From assembly GCF_023028345.1 (NCBI RefSeq), contig NZ_CP095487.1:2542001-2606000 (forward strand): a stretch of 64,000 nt of DNA, written 5' to 3'. The position numbers and the translations under genes were made by a program. A model generated the notes under the pieces. The model made no database searches, was not told the DNA's origin, and saw only the letters and a program-made list of their open reading frames with translations. Positions 7,809 to 16,871 of this stretch are shown one piece after another (the first letter of the stretch is position 1; each line of letters opens with the position of its first letter). The stretch comes from Halorientalis marina. Its GTDB lineage: Archaea > Halobacteriota > Halobacteria > Halobacteriales > Haloarculaceae.

Positions 7809-8920
7809 TACTTGCGTCTCACGATGCGGAGCACGTCCTCGTCGGCGAGTTCGTGGTCCGTCCCGACCTGTTGTTCGTCGTGTTTGGCACTCGGGCCGGT
7901 GACGCGGGCGAAGCGGAACCGGTCCTCGAAGTTCCCGCCGAGTTTCCGGCAGGCGTCCTCGACGGTGTCACCCTCCCAGAGGATCAGCGGTTCGTCGTAG
8001 TCGACGCCGCGACCGGGTTTGTCCATGTAGATTCTCATCAGCCCCAGTTCGTCCCAGAGGCGTTCCTTCAGGGCGTCGAGGCCCTTCTCCTCCTCGGCGG
8101 AGATGAAGACGGCCTCGTCGGGATCGATGTCGTGTCCGCGGAGGTTCTCCTCGACGGTCGGAAGGTAGTCGGGGTCGATCAGGTCGACCTTGTTGACGGT
8201 GACGACGGAGGGCAAGTACTCGCGGTTGTCCATCACGCCGTCGATCAGTCGGTCGAGGTCCACCTGCTCGCCGATGGTGATGTCGGCGTTGATGAAGCCG
8301 TTCTCCCGCAGGACCTCCTTGATGGTGCCGTCGTCGAGGTCGAGATCGACGCTCGAATCCACCCGGAGGCCGTCTTTCCCCTTTTTGCGAACAGTGATCC
8401 GTGGCGGGTCCGTGTCCAGTCGCACCTTGTTCTTGTATAGCTCTTCGCGCAGGCGCGCGTAGTCGTCGATCTCGAACACGTCGAGGATGAAGACCACGAG
8501 GTCGGCGGTTCTGACGACCGAGAGGACCTCTTTGCCGCCCCCGCGACCGCCGGCGGCCCCCTCGATGAGTCCCGGGACGTCGAGGATCTGAATGTTCGCA
8601 CCGTTGTACTTCAGCATCCCGGGATTCACGTCGAGGGTCGTGAACTCGTAGGAGCCGACCTCGCTGTCGGCGTTGGTGAGAGCGTTGAGGAGGGTGGATT
8701 TGCCGGCACTCGGGAAGCCCACGAGGGCAACGGTGGCGTCGCCGTGTTTCTCGACGCCGTAGCCGTAGCCGCCTCCGCCGGAGGACTGCTGTTTCTCCAG
8801 CTTCTCCTTTTTCTGCGCGAGTTTGGCCTTGAGGCGGCCGATGTGCTCCTCGGTCGACTTGTTGTAGGGCGTGTCGGCGATCTCCTCTTCGATCTCCCGG
8901 ATTTCCTCCTCGAGCCCCAT
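7808..8920 (-). CDS. drg: DRG-family GTP-binding protein (OBG-HflX superfamily)
   Basis: This 370-aa cytoplasmic GTPase is related to eukaryotic DRG/Rbg proteins, which associate with translating ribosomes. An N-terminal helical segment (1-60) contains a Lys/Glu-rich coil. G1 is GFPSAGKS at 68-75, G3 is DVPGLIEGAAGGRGGGK from residue 114, and G4 is NKVD. An S5D2L-type insertion follows, and the C-terminal TGS domain (about 290-370) contains ILWEGDTVEDACRKLGG. Length and motif order are normal for archaeal DRG. It is the first gene of a two-gene unit with the membrane protein downstream. The upstream 366 bp are non-coding. Confidence 0.9.
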   Translation of the reverse strand: MGLEEEIREIEEEIADTPYNKSTEEHIGRLKAKLAQKKEKLEKQQSSGGGGYGYGVEKHGDATVALVGFPSAGKSTLLNALTNADSEVGSYEFTTLDVNPGMLKYNGANIQILDVPGLIEGAAGGRGGGKEVLSVVRTADLVVFILDVFEIDDYARLREELYKNKVRLDTDPPRITVRKKGKDGLRVDSSVDLDLDDGTIKEVLRENGFINADITIGEQVDLDRLIDGVMDNREYLPSVVTVNKVDLIDPDYLPTVEENLRGHDIDPDEAVFISAEEEKGLDALKERLWDELGLMRIYMDKPGRGVDYDEPLILWEGDTVEDACRKLGGNFEDRFRFARVTGPSAKHDEQQVGTDHELADEDVLRIVRRK

Positions 8921-9286
8921 TACCGGTCCATCCGCCCTCGGCCCTCATTAGGGCTTTCGTTGCCGGTCGCGTCCCCCACTCCGTGCCCCGGCCCTATGCC
9001 CAGTGCCACAGAATCCGACGGTGCCCGGGAATCATGTCATCCCCGGTAGTCGCTTCGCGTGGAGTCGATTCGCGTGGGATGAACGGACACGGCGTCCCCC
9101 GGAGCGAATCTCTGCCTCCCTCGCCCCGGGCGGAGAGTACATCGTTGCCGTCGAACCCGGGCGCGTCGACGAAGTGATGCAGGTACTCCGAGGCGGAGAA
9201 GAAGAAGGTGGAGTGCGGTCTGAGCGACTCACACACGGGCCGGGGTTTCGACAGACCTATAGGAAGAGCAACCAACCGTTTCGGTG
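8921..9286. other. 366-bp intergenic region
   Basis: I see no gene. One small oddity is a near-perfect 13-bp direct repeat with a 15-bp period, TCGCTTCGCGTGG at 9050 and TCGATTCGCGTGG at 9065. The region should contain the promoters of the divergent DRG and VNG_1110C-like genes, but no clear TATA box stands out. Confidence 0.5.
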
Positions 9287-9487
9287 ATGCCAGACGCGGC
9301 GAACCTGCGCGACAGCACGCAGATCCTGCTCCCGAAGTCCGCACTCGAGGGACTCCGGGACGAACTAGAGGAGCGGTTCGTGCTGACCTTCCGCAGCGAG
9401 GAGTCCCGCGTACGGATCGTCGGCAGCCCCGTCGAGATCAAGCAGGCGAGCGCGTTCCTCGCCCGCAACGGAATCTCCGTGCAGTAG
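9287..9487 (+). CDS. VNG_1110C-family small protein
   Basis: This 66-aa protein reads MPDAANLRDSTQILLPKSA at its start and IVGSPVEIKQASAFLARNG near its end. The pattern suggests a small α/β fold with a KH- or ACT-like alternation, but no function is known. I recognise it as the conserved haloarchaeal family named after Halobacterium VNG_1110C, which also sits just upstream of the L11-L1-L10-L12 ribosomal genes; the synteny here is the same. The ATG at 9287 directly follows an alternative GTG at 9284. Confidence 0.8.
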   Translation: MPDAANLRDSTQILLPKSALEGLRDELEERFVLTFRSEESRVRIVGSPVEIKQASAFLARNGISVQ

Positions 9488-9617
9488 TCGCACCGAGTAG
9501 CCGGCCTCGTCGGCACGACCGCACGGCCCCTGGCTACCGCCGTCGCGGTGTGTGGCCGGCACACATTCCGGACGCGGAAAGCAACTCTTAAAGGCGCCCC
9601 GGCGTGAACCGTGAGGT

Positions 9618-10106
9618 ATGGCTGGAACCATCGAGGTACTCGTCCCCGGCGGGCAGGCCAACCCCGGACCGCCGCTCGGTCCGGAACTCGGCCCGACGCC
9701 CGTGGACGTGCAGGCAGTCGTCGAGCAGATCAACGACCAGACCGCGGCGTTCGACGGGACGGAAGTCCCTGTCACCATCGATTACGAGGACGACGGCTCC
9801 TTCAGCATCGAGGTGGGCGTCCCGCCGACGGCCGAACTCGTCAAGGACGAGGCCGGCTTCGAGACCGGGAGCGGCGAACCCCACGAGGAGTTCGTGGCCG
9901 ACCTCAGCGTCGACCAGGTCAAACAGATCGCCGAGCAGAAACACCCCGACCTGCTCTCCTACGACCTGAAAAACGCCGCCAAGGAGGTCGTCGGGACCTG
10001 TACCTCCCTGGGCGTGACCATCGAGGGCGAGAACCCGCGCGAGTTCAAAGCGAAGATCGACGCCGGCGAGTACGACGACCGCTTCGCCGAGGAAGCGACG
10101 GCGTAG
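9618..10106 (+). CDS. rpl11: Ribosomal protein uL11
   Basis: This 162-aa protein belongs to the large-subunit GTPase-associated centre and binds 23S rRNA next to the L10-L12 stalk. The signature NPGPPLGPELGPTPVDVQAVV is at residues 15-35 (Pro-rich linker region), followed by VPVTIDYEDDGSF and the RNA-binding C-terminal domain with DLLSYDLKNAAKEVVGTC. The acidic tail is typical of halophiles. A TATA-like ACTCTTAAAG at about 9584-9593 precedes the ATG by about 28 bp, so the gene is likely leaderless. It is separated from rpl1 by 227 bp that contain a second promoter, so uL11 can be made independently of the downstream cluster. Confidence 0.97.
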   Translation: MAGTIEVLVPGGQANPGPPLGPELGPTPVDVQAVVEQINDQTAAFDGTEVPVTIDYEDDGSFSIEVGVPPTAELVKDEAGFETGSGEPHEEFVADLSVDQVKQIAEQKHPDLLSYDLKNAAKEVVGTCTSLGVTIEGENPREFKAKIDAGEYDDRFAEEATA

Positions 10107-10245
10107 TCGCTAGAGCCGACACCGCGTCGGGCGACGACTGGAGTCCGACGGTGAGTTCGCCGAGGAAGCCTCGGCCTGAGCCCCCGAGTGGGCGTTTCTC
10201 TCTCCCGTCAGGAACCGTCGCCCGACGCGGGGTCGGTTCGACGGG

Positions 10246-10333
10246 TTTAAGTTCGGCATCCGATTTGTTCGAGGCGAACAGGCGTAGCCTGTTTCACGCC
10301 GTAGGAGCGTTACGCGTACTACGGAGGTGAACG
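10246..10333 (+). promoter_or_regulatory. Promoter and structured leader of rpl1, candidate L1 autoregulatory site
   Basis: A TATA-like GGGTTTAAG (around 10244-10251) would start transcription near 10273, giving an approximately 60-nt leader. It can form GTTCG-AGG-CGAAC (10267-10279) or, alternatively, AACAGG-CGTAG-CCTGTT (10277-10293), with GGCGT...ACGCC also possible. A Shine-Dalgarno-like GGAGGTGA lies just before the ATG. In Halobacterium and methanogens L1 represses its own mRNA through a 23S-like site in the leader or start of the gene; the mutually exclusive stems here make that plausible, but the exact 23S mimic was not aligned. Confidence 0.5.
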
Positions 10334-10972
10334 ATGGCAGATCAGGATTTAGAGCAAGCAGTAACTCGCGCACTCGAGGAAGCCCCCCCACGGAACTTCC
10401 GTGAGACGGTGGACCTCGCGATCAATCTGCGCGACATTGACCTCAACGAACCGTCGAACCGCGTCGACACGGGAGTCGTCCTGCCGGAAGGAACCGGGCA
10501 GGAGACTTCTATCGTCGTCTTCGCCGAAGGCGAAACGGCCATCCGGGCCGAAGACGTCGCCGACCAGGTCCTCGATGGCAACGACCTCGAGGACCTCGGT
10601 GACGACGACGACGAAGCCAAGGACCTCGCCGACGAGACCGACTTCTTCATCGCCGAACAGTCCATGATGCAGGAGATCGGTCGCTATCTCGGGACGGTGC
10701 TTGGCCCGCGCGGGAAGATGCCGACGCCCCTCGACCCCGACGACGACGTGGTCGAGGTCGTCGAGCGCATGAAAAACACGGTGCAGCTCCGGAGCAAGGA
10801 ACGGCGCACCTTCCACACGCGCGTCGGCGCCGAGGACATGAACGCCGAGGAGATCGCCGACAACGTCGACGTCATCATCCGGCGCCTGCACGCGGAACTC
10901 GAGAAGGGTCCCCTCAACATCGACTCGATGTACGTCAAGACGACGATGGGGCCGGCAGTGGAGGTCGCCTGA
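10334..10972 (+). CDS. rpl1: Ribosomal protein uL1
   Basis: This 212-aa protein of the mobile L1 stalk contacts E-site tRNA. It begins [20 protein letters not shown], has the archaeal [17 protein letters not shown] segment, the central [10 protein letters not shown] loop that contacts rRNA, and ends [20 protein letters not shown]. The length is normal. It is likely the first cistron of a uL1-uL10-P1 unit and probably the autogenous repressor of that unit. It is followed after 2 bp by the uL10 gene, so the two are translationally linked. Confidence 0.97.
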   Translation: MADQDLEQAVTRALEEAPPRNFRETVDLAINLRDIDLNEPSNRVDTGVVLPEGTGQETSIVVFAEGETAIRAEDVADQVLDGNDLEDLGDDDDEAKDLADETDFFIAEQSMMQEIGRYLGTVLGPRGKMPTPLDPDDDVVEVVERMKNTVQLRSKERRTFHTRVGAEDMNAEEIADNVDVIIRRLHAELEKGPLNIDSMYVKTTMGPAVEVA

Positions 10973-10974
10973 CC

Positions 10975-12033
10975 ATGAGCACTGAAGAGCGCAAAACCGA
11001 GACCATCCCGCAGTGGAAAAAGGAGGAGGTCGACGACCTCGTCGCGACCATCGAGAGCTACGACAGCGTCGGGATCGTCGACATCGCCGGCATTCCGAGC
11101 CGGCAGCTCCAGGACATGCGCCGTGGTCTCCACGGCACCGCCGAGGTGCGCGTCAGCCGCAACACGCTGCTGAAACGCGCCCTCGACGAGGTCGACGCAG
11201 GTCTCGAGGACCTCGGCGAGTACATCTCGGGGCAGGTCGGCATCATCGGGACCGACGACAACCCCTTCGGGCTGTACAAAGAGCTCGAATCCTCGAAGAC
11301 CTCCGCGCCGATCAACGCGGGCGAGGTCGCGCCCAACGACGTCGTGGTCCCGGAGGGCGACACGGGCATGGACCCCGGGCAGTTCGTCGGCGAACTGCAG
11401 GCGGTCGGCGCCGAGGCCCGCATTCAAGAGGGGTCGATTCAGGTCCTCGAGGACTCGACGGTTCTCTCGGCTGGCGAGACGGTCGACGACCAGCTCGCCA
11501 ACGTCCTCTCGGAACTGGGCATCGAGCCCAAGGAGGTCGGCCTCGACCTGCGCGCCGTCTTCGCCGACGGCGTGCTCTTCGAGCCCGAGGAACTCGAACT
11601 GGACGTCGAGGAGTACCAGGCGGACATCGAAGCGGCGACGAGTCGGGCACAGAACCTCTCGGTCAACGCCGTGTACCCGACCGCACAGACGGCGGGTGCG
11701 CTCCTGTCGAAGGGTGCCGGCGAGGCCAAATCCCTCGGCCTCCAGGCGGCTATCGAGGACGAGGACCTCATGCCGGACCTCCTGAGCAAGGCGGACGGCC
11801 AGGTCCGTGCGCTCGTCGGGCAGATCGACGACCCCGAGGCGCTCCCCGAGGAACTCCAGGACGTCGACGCGCCCGAACCGGCCGACGACGCGGCCGAGGA
11901 GAGCGACGAGGCGGCCGAGGCGGACGAAGAATCGGACGACGAAGCGGACGAGCCCGAGGCTGACGCCGACGACGCCGACGACGACGATGACGACGACGGC
12001 GCCGGCGATGCCATGGGCGAGATGTTCGGCTAA
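10975..12033 (+). CDS. rpl10: Ribosomal protein uL10 (P0)
   Basis: This 352-aa protein is the stalk base that carries P1 dimers. Residues 1-105 form the rRNA-binding domain ([43 protein letters not shown]). The archaeal/eukaryal insertion follows, then helical P1-binding spines (residues 200-275), then a long, extremely acidic Ala/Asp/Glu linker. The C-terminus AMGEMFG is the factor-binding tail shared with P1. The start lies 2 bp after the uL1 stop. The acidic linker is unusually long but typical for halophiles. Confidence 0.97.
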   Translation: MSTEERKTETIPQWKKEEVDDLVATIESYDSVGIVDIAGIPSRQLQDMRRGLHGTAEVRVSRNTLLKRALDEVDAGLEDLGEYISGQVGIIGTDDNPFGLYKELESSKTSAPINAGEVAPNDVVVPEGDTGMDPGQFVGELQAVGAEARIQEGSIQVLEDSTVLSAGETVDDQLANVLSELGIEPKEVGLDLRAVFADGVLFEPEELELDVEEYQADIEAATSRAQNLSVNAVYPTAQTAGALLSKGAGEAKSLGLQAAIEDEDLMPDLLSKADGQVRALVGQIDDPEALPEELQDVDAPEPADDAAEESDEAAEADEESDDEADEPEADADDADDDDDDDGAGDAMGEMFG

Positions 12034-12064
12034 CAATTAAGACCCACCTTCACGATTACCAACT

Positions 12065-12418
12065 ATGGAATACGTTTACGCAGCACTCATCCTGAACGAG
12101 ACCGGTGCAGAGATCAACGAAAACAACCTGACGGACGTACTCGACGCGGCGGGCGTCGACGTCGAGGAATCCCGCGTCAAGGCACTCGTGGCCGCGCTGG
12201 AGGACATCGACATCGAGGAAGCCGTCGAGCAGGCCGCGGCCGTGCCGGCCGGCGGCGGTGCCGCTGCCCCCGCGGGCGGCAGCAGCGACGGCGAGCTCGA
12301 AGAGGCCGACGAGGTCGACGACGAAGGCGGCGACGAGGAAGCCGAAGCCGACGAGGGCGGCGACGACGACGAGGACGAGGACGCAGACGGCGAAGGCCTC
12401 GGCGAGCTCTTCGGCTGA
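12065..12418 (+). CDS. rpl12: Ribosomal protein P1 (L12)
   Basis: This 117-aa archaeal P1 stalk protein recruits translation GTPases. It begins [19 protein letters not shown], has an N-terminal helical dimerisation domain (1-60), an Ala/Gly hinge ([13 protein letters not shown]) and an acidic stretch ending GLGELFG, nearly the same tail as uL10. It lies 31 bp after uL10. A weak TATA-like CAATTAAG is present in the gap, so extra transcription of this high-copy protein is possible. Confidence 0.96.
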   Translation: MEYVYAALILNETGAEINENNLTDVLDAAGVDVEESRVKALVAALEDIDIEEAVEQAAAVPAGGGAAAPAGGSSDGELEEADEVDDEGGDEEAEADEGGDDDEDEDADGEGLGELFG

Positions 12419-12568
12419 CCGCTCGACGCCGGACGCCACTCGACACCGATTTTTTCGAGCGCGATCGAATCGAGAGCTGCTGCCGTCGGCGGAGCTGCGC
12501 CAGTATCAACTGTGAACTCGGAGGGAGTGGCTTAATACGAACGGGAGTGAAAACCGTTCACTACCGAA

Positions 12569-14473
12569 ATGCTCCCGGGAGTCCAGTCGACGCCGTACAC
12601 GCTCCCGCTCGTGTTAGTGGTCGGTCTCTGTGCAGCGGGTGCGGCCATCGCGTGGTACCAGCGGGAGGGGCCGGCGGAGACCTGGGCCACGTTCATTCAG
12701 GTCTCCATCGGGCTCTGGGCGCTCACGAACCTGCTCGCGCTCTCGTTCACCACCTACACGGCGAAACTCTGGGCGCTCCTGTTGTTCGTCCCGACCATCC
12801 CGTTTTTGGTCGTGACGACGTTCCTCTTCACCGTCCACTTCTGCGGGCTGAGCGCGCGGATCACGCCCTGGCGACGGCGGGCACTGCTCGCCTTCCCGGT
12901 CGCGGCGCTGCTTCTGAGCGTTACCAACGGCGTGCACGGACTCGTGCTCGTCGACCCGTCCCTGGAGACCGGCGGCGAGTACGTGGCGCTGGGCTACGAC
13001 CTCGGCCTCGGGCTCTACGCCGTTTCGTTTCTGTCGTATCTGATCGCGGCGACGTATCTCGGACTGCTGCTCAGGAAGTTCCGCCGGTCGCGAAACGTCT
13101 ACCGACGGCTCAGCCTCGTCATCTTCCTGACGGCGTTCGTCCTTCTAGTGATTTCGCTCGGGTCGTTCGCCCGGATCAGTCCGCTCCCGCACTTCACGCT
13201 GTTGCCGACCTCGTACCTGGTGATGGGCGTGCTGCTCCTGCTGGGCACGTCGAGCGCCCGGCTCGTCCAGCGGTTGCCGATAGGTCGGGTCCTGGCACCG
13301 GTCCGGTCACGGGTCGACAGCACGGTACCACTCGCCCGTGACTTCGTGATGCAGGAGGTCGACAACGGAATCGTCGTCCTCGACGCCGAGGACCGCGTGG
13401 TCGACATCAACGCGACCGCGAAGCGAATGCTCGGGCTCGAACGCCCGGTCGGCCGGGAGATCACGGAGATCACGCGCCCGTCGCTGGTCCTCGACGCCGG
13501 GGAGTTGCTCCCGGTCCTGCGAGGCGAGGAGCCGGTCCACGAACTCAACGCCGAGATCTGGGTGGAGACCCACGACGGCGAGCGCTGTTACGACATCACC
13601 TTCTCCGCGCTCGACGGTGACGGGGACGACGGCGCCGAGACGGCCCACGTCGTCCTGATGCACGACATCACCGACCAGAAGGAACGCGAGGAGCGCCTCC
13701 AGCGACAGACCGAGGCACTGGAGGGGAAGACCACACAGCTCGAACACCAGAACGAGCGCTTGGACGAGTTCGCGAGCATCGTCTCCCACGACCTCCGGAA
13801 CCCGCTGAACGTCGCGGGCGGACGGCTCGAACTCCTGCTCGCTGACGAGGGCGAGGAACTGACGGTTCCGAGAAGCGACCTCGAAGCGATCAAGGACGCG
13901 CACGGGCGGATGGAAGCGATCATCGACGACGCCCTCACGCTCGCACGACAGGGAAAGGCCATCACCGAGACCGCGCCCGTCTCCGTCGGGTCGGTGGCTC
14001 GGACGGCCTGGGAGAACGTCGAAACCGGCGACGCGACCGCGGAAATCGACTGCACGGCGACCGTCGAAGCCGACCGGGACAGGCTCCTCAACGTCTTCGA
14101 GAACCTCTTTCGGAACGCCGTGGAGCACGGCTCCACGGGCAACCAGAACGCTTCGCGTTCTGGTGACGCCGTCGAACACGGTTCGACGGATACAGCGAGC
14201 GTGACGGTCACCGTGGGGGACGTCGGCCGGGACGACGACCAGGGGTTCTACGTGGCCGACGACGGGCCCGGTATCCCGGACGCGGAGAAAGAGGCGGTCC
14301 TCGACCGCGGGTACACGACGAGCGAGTCCGGGACGGGTTTCGGGCTGGCTATCGTCACCGACATCGCGAACGCTCACGGCTGGGACGTCGCGGTGACCGA
14401 CAGCACCGATGGGGGCGCACGGTTCGAAGTCCTCGGGGTCGAACGCGTGGAGGCCGCGACGACGTCCGACTGA
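12569..14473 (+). CDS. Membrane sensor histidine kinase (7TM-like, PAS, HisKA, HATPase)
   Basis: This 634-aa kinase has an N-terminal module of about seven hydrophobic segments (residues 10-230), a PAS domain (about 250-370, ending VVLMHDITDQKERE), a short coiled coil, a HisKA domain with H407 in FASIVSHDLRNPL, and a HATPase domain with an N-box (NLFRNAVEHG), DDGPGIPD and GTGFGLAIV. The N-box is followed by about 23 extra residues that repeat VEHGST; the DNA there forms three perfect hairpins (see the repeat entry). No response regulator is adjacent, so the partner is unknown. TATA-like CTTAATAC at about 12530 lies upstream. The downstream permease has its own promoter. Confidence 0.9.
   Translation: MLPGVQSTPYTLPLVLVVGLCAAGAAIAWYQREGPAETWATFIQVSIGLWALTNLLALSFTTYTAKLWALLLFVPTIPFLVVTTFLFTVHFCGLSARITPWRRRALLAFPVAALLLSVTNGVHGLVLVDPSLETGGEYVALGYDLGLGLYAVSFLSYLIAATYLGLLLRKFRRSRNVYRRLSLVIFLTAFVLLVISLGSFARISPLPHFTLLPTSYLVMGVLLLLGTSSARLVQRLPIGRVLAPVRSRVDSTVPLARDFVMQEVDNGIVVLDAEDRVVDINATAKRMLGLERPVGREITEITRPSLVLDAGELLPVLRGEEPVHELNAEIWVETHDGERCYDITFSALDGDGDDGAETAHVVLMHDITDQKEREERLQRQTEALEGKTTQLEHQNERLDEFASIVSHDLRNPLNVAGGRLELLLADEGEELTVPRSDLEAIKDAHGRMEAIIDDALTLARQGKAITETAPVSVGSVARTAWENVETGDATAEIDCTATVEADRDRLLNVFENLFRNAVEHGSTGNQNASRSGDAVEHGSTDTASVTVTVGDVGRDDDQGFYVADDGPGIPDAEKEAVLDRGYTTSESGTGFGLAIVTDIANAHGWDVAVTDSTDGGARFEVLGVERVEAATTSD
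14118..14189 (+). repeat. Three tandem perfect hairpins forming an in-frame insertion in the kinase
   Basis: Three 21-bp palindromic units, each a 9-bp perfect stem with a 3-nt loop: CCGTGGAGC-acg-GCTCCACGG (14118-14138), CCAGAACGC-ttc-GCGTTCTGG (14143-14163) and CCGTCGAAC-acg-GTTCGACGG (14169-14189). They encode the segment from AVEHGSTG through NQNASRSG to AVEHGSTD. The first and third units are related copies, so the VEHGST motif is duplicated. The second kinase in this window (34145-38050) has NAIEHGGSGVEVRV at the same place and no insertion. Confidence 0.85.
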
Positions 14474-14512
14474 CCGAACGCTTATACCCGGGGACGGGAC
14501 CACCTCGGCGCG

Positions 14513-15763
14513 ATGGGGGTCGTCGCGCCGTTCGGAGTCGAGATCGTGGTCGCACCGGGCTCGACAGCCGCCGTGCTCGCGTTCGTCTGCGGCGGCGTCC
14601 TGCTGGGCACGGTGAGCGGGCTCCTGCCCGGCCTGCACGCGAACAACATGGCGCTGTTGCTGGCCGCGTCCGCGGGCGCGGTTCCGGGGCCGCCGCGGCT
14701 CGTCGGCGCGGCGATGCTCGCCGCGGGCACGGTCCACACCTTCCTCGACGTAGTGCCGACGCTGGCACTCGGGGTCCCGGACCCGGCGATGGCGGCCTCC
14801 GCGCTGCCGGGACACGAACTCGTGCTCGCTGGCCGCGGGCGCGAGGCACTCCGGCTGTCAGCCCTGGGAAGCGGGCTGGCGGTCGCGCTCGCGGTCCCGC
14901 TCGCGATTCCCGTGACGCGACTGATGACGGGCGTCTACCCGACGCTGTCGGCACACCTCCCGGCGGTTCTGTCCGCCATCGTCGTCGGGCTCGTGACGAC
15001 CGAGCCCAGCTACCGTCGGAAACTCGGGGCGGCGCTCTCGGTCGGCGCGAGCGGGCTCCTCGGGCTCGTCGCACTCGACGGCCCGGCGAACGGCATCGTC
15101 GACGCGGGTGGGATGCTCGCGCCGCTGTTCGCGGGGCTGTTCGGCGCGCCGGTGCTGATAGAGGCCATCGGCGGCGCGGGCATCCCCGAACAGGACGACC
15201 CGACTGTCACGGAGTCGCGGGCGTCGGTCGGCGCCCTGGCATCGCTGGGGACCGTCGCGGGTGCCATCGTCGGCTACGTCCCGGGAGTCTCTAGCGCCAT
15301 CGCGGCGACCGGTGCCCTGCTCGCGGTGCCGGGCCGCTTCGGCGCCCGCGGATTCGTCGTGACGACCAGTGGCGTGAACACGGCCAATTCGATCTTCGCG
15401 CTGTTCGCGCTGGTCGCACTGGGGTCGCCGCGGACGGGCGTGCTGGTCGCCGTGGACGAGGCGGGCGTCCCGCTAAATCTCCCGATCATGCTCGCCAGTA
15501 TCGCGCTGGCGGCCGGGGCGGGGTTTCTCCTCGTGCTCGTCGTCGGCGACCGATACCTCCGGGTGGTGGGTGCCGTGGACTATACCGCGCTCTCGCTGTC
15601 AGTCCTCGCCGTCCTCGTGGTGCTGTCCTACGTCTTCGCCGGGCCGGTGGGCGTCGCGGTCTTCGGGATTTCGACGGCGGTCGGTCTGATTCCGCCGCGG
15701 TTCGGAGCGCGGCGGGCGACCCTGATGGGCGTGCTGCTCGTCCCGCTGATCGCTCAGATGTAG
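14513..15763 (+). CDS. TctA/DUF112-like membrane permease
   Basis: This 416-aa protein has about ten hydrophobic segments. It contains GLLPGLHANNMALLLA near residue 40 and GYVPGVSSAIAATGAL near residue 260, two pseudo-repeated G-x-x-P-G motifs typical of the TctA family (large membrane subunit of tripartite tricarboxylate transporters) and its archaeal DUF112 branch. No periplasmic TctC or small TctB subunit is encoded nearby, so it may work alone; the substrate is unknown. A TATA-like CTTATACC at 14480-14487 indicates its own leaderless transcript. The 3' end overlaps the convergent corA gene by 10 bp. Confidence 0.82.
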   Translation: MGVVAPFGVEIVVAPGSTAAVLAFVCGGVLLGTVSGLLPGLHANNMALLLAASAGAVPGPPRLVGAAMLAAGTVHTFLDVVPTLALGVPDPAMAASALPGHELVLAGRGREALRLSALGSGLAVALAVPLAIPVTRLMTGVYPTLSAHLPAVLSAIVVGLVTTEPSYRRKLGAALSVGASGLLGLVALDGPANGIVDAGGMLAPLFAGLFGAPVLIEAIGGAGIPEQDDPTVTESRASVGALASLGTVAGAIVGYVPGVSSAIAATGALLAVPGRFGARGFVVTTSGVNTANSIFALFALVALGSPRTGVLVAVDEAGVPLNLPIMLASIALAAGAGFLLVLVVGDRYLRVVGAVDYTALSLSVLAVLVVLSYVFAGPVGVAVFGISTAVGLIPPRFGARRATLMGVLLVPLIAQM

Positions 15764-16731
15764 TCGCGGCGGCGGAAAAAGAGGAGCATCCCGGCGGTGA
15801 CGAGGAGCATCACCACCCAGACGGCGGGGTAGCCGTACCGCCAGGTGAGTTCCGGCATGTTGTACGGCGAGTCGGCGAAGTTCATGCCGTAGACGCCGAC
15901 GATGAAGGTTAGCGGAAGGAAGACGGTGGCGATGACGGTCAGCACTTTCATCACCTCGTTCGTCGACTGGGAGACGGTGTTGAGGTAGATGTCGCGGGTG
16001 CCACGGGTCAGGTCCCGGTAGGTCTCGGTGAGGTCGACGATCCCGACGAGGTGATCGTACACGTCCCGGAAGTACTTCTCGGTGTCCTCGCCGATCTGCC
16101 GGGGGTCGCCGCGGGCGAGGACGCCGACGGCCTCGCGTGCGGGCCAGGCGATCTTCCGGAAGGCGAGCAGGTCCCGCCGGAGGGCGTTGATGGCCTCCAG
16201 CGTGTCGATGTCGGTGGTGGTCGTCACGTCCTCCTCGACGCGCTCGATCTGACTTTCGATGTCGTCGAGCAGGTCGTAGTAGCCGTCGACGATGGTGTCG
16301 ATGACGCGGTAGGCGGTGAAGTCGGGACCCCGCTGGAGGAGGCGTTCGTCGCCGCGGACGACCGATTGCCAGACGCGCTCGACTGCCGGGGTCCCGACGG
16401 GGCCGAGGGTCACGAGCCAGTCGTCGCCGACGAAGACGCCGACCGGGTGGTCGCGGACCTCCTCCTCGAAGACCTGGTCGCCGCCGGCCAGTTCGGCGGT
16501 CTTGACGAGCGTGAACGTGTACCCGTCGTACTCCTCCGTCTTCGGCCGGACGTTGTTCGTCACGTCCTCGACGGCTAGGGCGTGGATGCCGAAGGCGTCG
16601 GCGACGCGGTCGATTTCGTCGTCGCTGGCGTCGGACGCCCGAACCCAGGTGGTCCCGTGAGCGGCCTTTGCCGCGTCGAGATCGTCGTACTCGCTGATCC
16701 CGTCGGTTCCGAAGACGGCCGCGGCGATCAC
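15754..16731 (-). CDS. corA: CorA-type divalent cation channel
   Basis: This 325-aa protein is a Mg2+ (possibly Co2+/Ni2+) channel of the inner membrane. It has a large cytosolic N-terminal α/β funnel (about 1-260) with a long helix, then two C-terminal membrane helices. The channel signature YGMNF is present (GMN at residues 282-284) and the protein ends in basic FFRRRDYI. I chose the GTG at 16731 (MIAAAVFGTDGISEYDDL), where family-like sequence begins; the in-frame extension to 16821 is Arg-rich and implausible. The 3' end overlaps the TctA-like gene tail to tail. Confidence 0.92.
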   Translation of the reverse strand: MIAAAVFGTDGISEYDDLDAAKAAHGTTWVRASDASDDEIDRVADAFGIHALAVEDVTNNVRPKTEEYDGYTFTLVKTAELAGGDQVFEEEVRDHPVGVFVGDDWLVTLGPVGTPAVERVWQSVVRGDERLLQRGPDFTAYRVIDTIVDGYYDLLDDIESQIERVEEDVTTTTDIDTLEAINALRRDLLAFRKIAWPAREAVGVLARGDPRQIGEDTEKYFRDVYDHLVGIVDLTETYRDLTRGTRDIYLNTVSQSTNEVMKVLTVIATVFLPLTFIVGVYGMNFADSPYNMPELTWRYGYPAVWVVMLLVTAGMLLFFRRRDYI

Positions 16732-16871
16732 GGCGAACCCCCAGCGCCGTCGGTGACTCGTCGCCGTTCGACACGAGCGGTCACGTCCCGAACCATGTCG
16801 ACGCCTCTCGCGCGGTGACAAAAAGCGTTCGGCGGAGGGAGCGTTTTGTACGAGGGGACCGAGGATGAAGC

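Noticed and set aside
9050..9077. Short near-direct repeat as a possible CRISPR or iteron
   Set aside because: Only two imperfect 13-bp units exist; no array or origin features accompany them.
10684..12036. Long antisense frame across rpl1 and rpl10
   Set aside because: It is a mirror of acidic ribosomal proteins, with no start signal or recognisable family.
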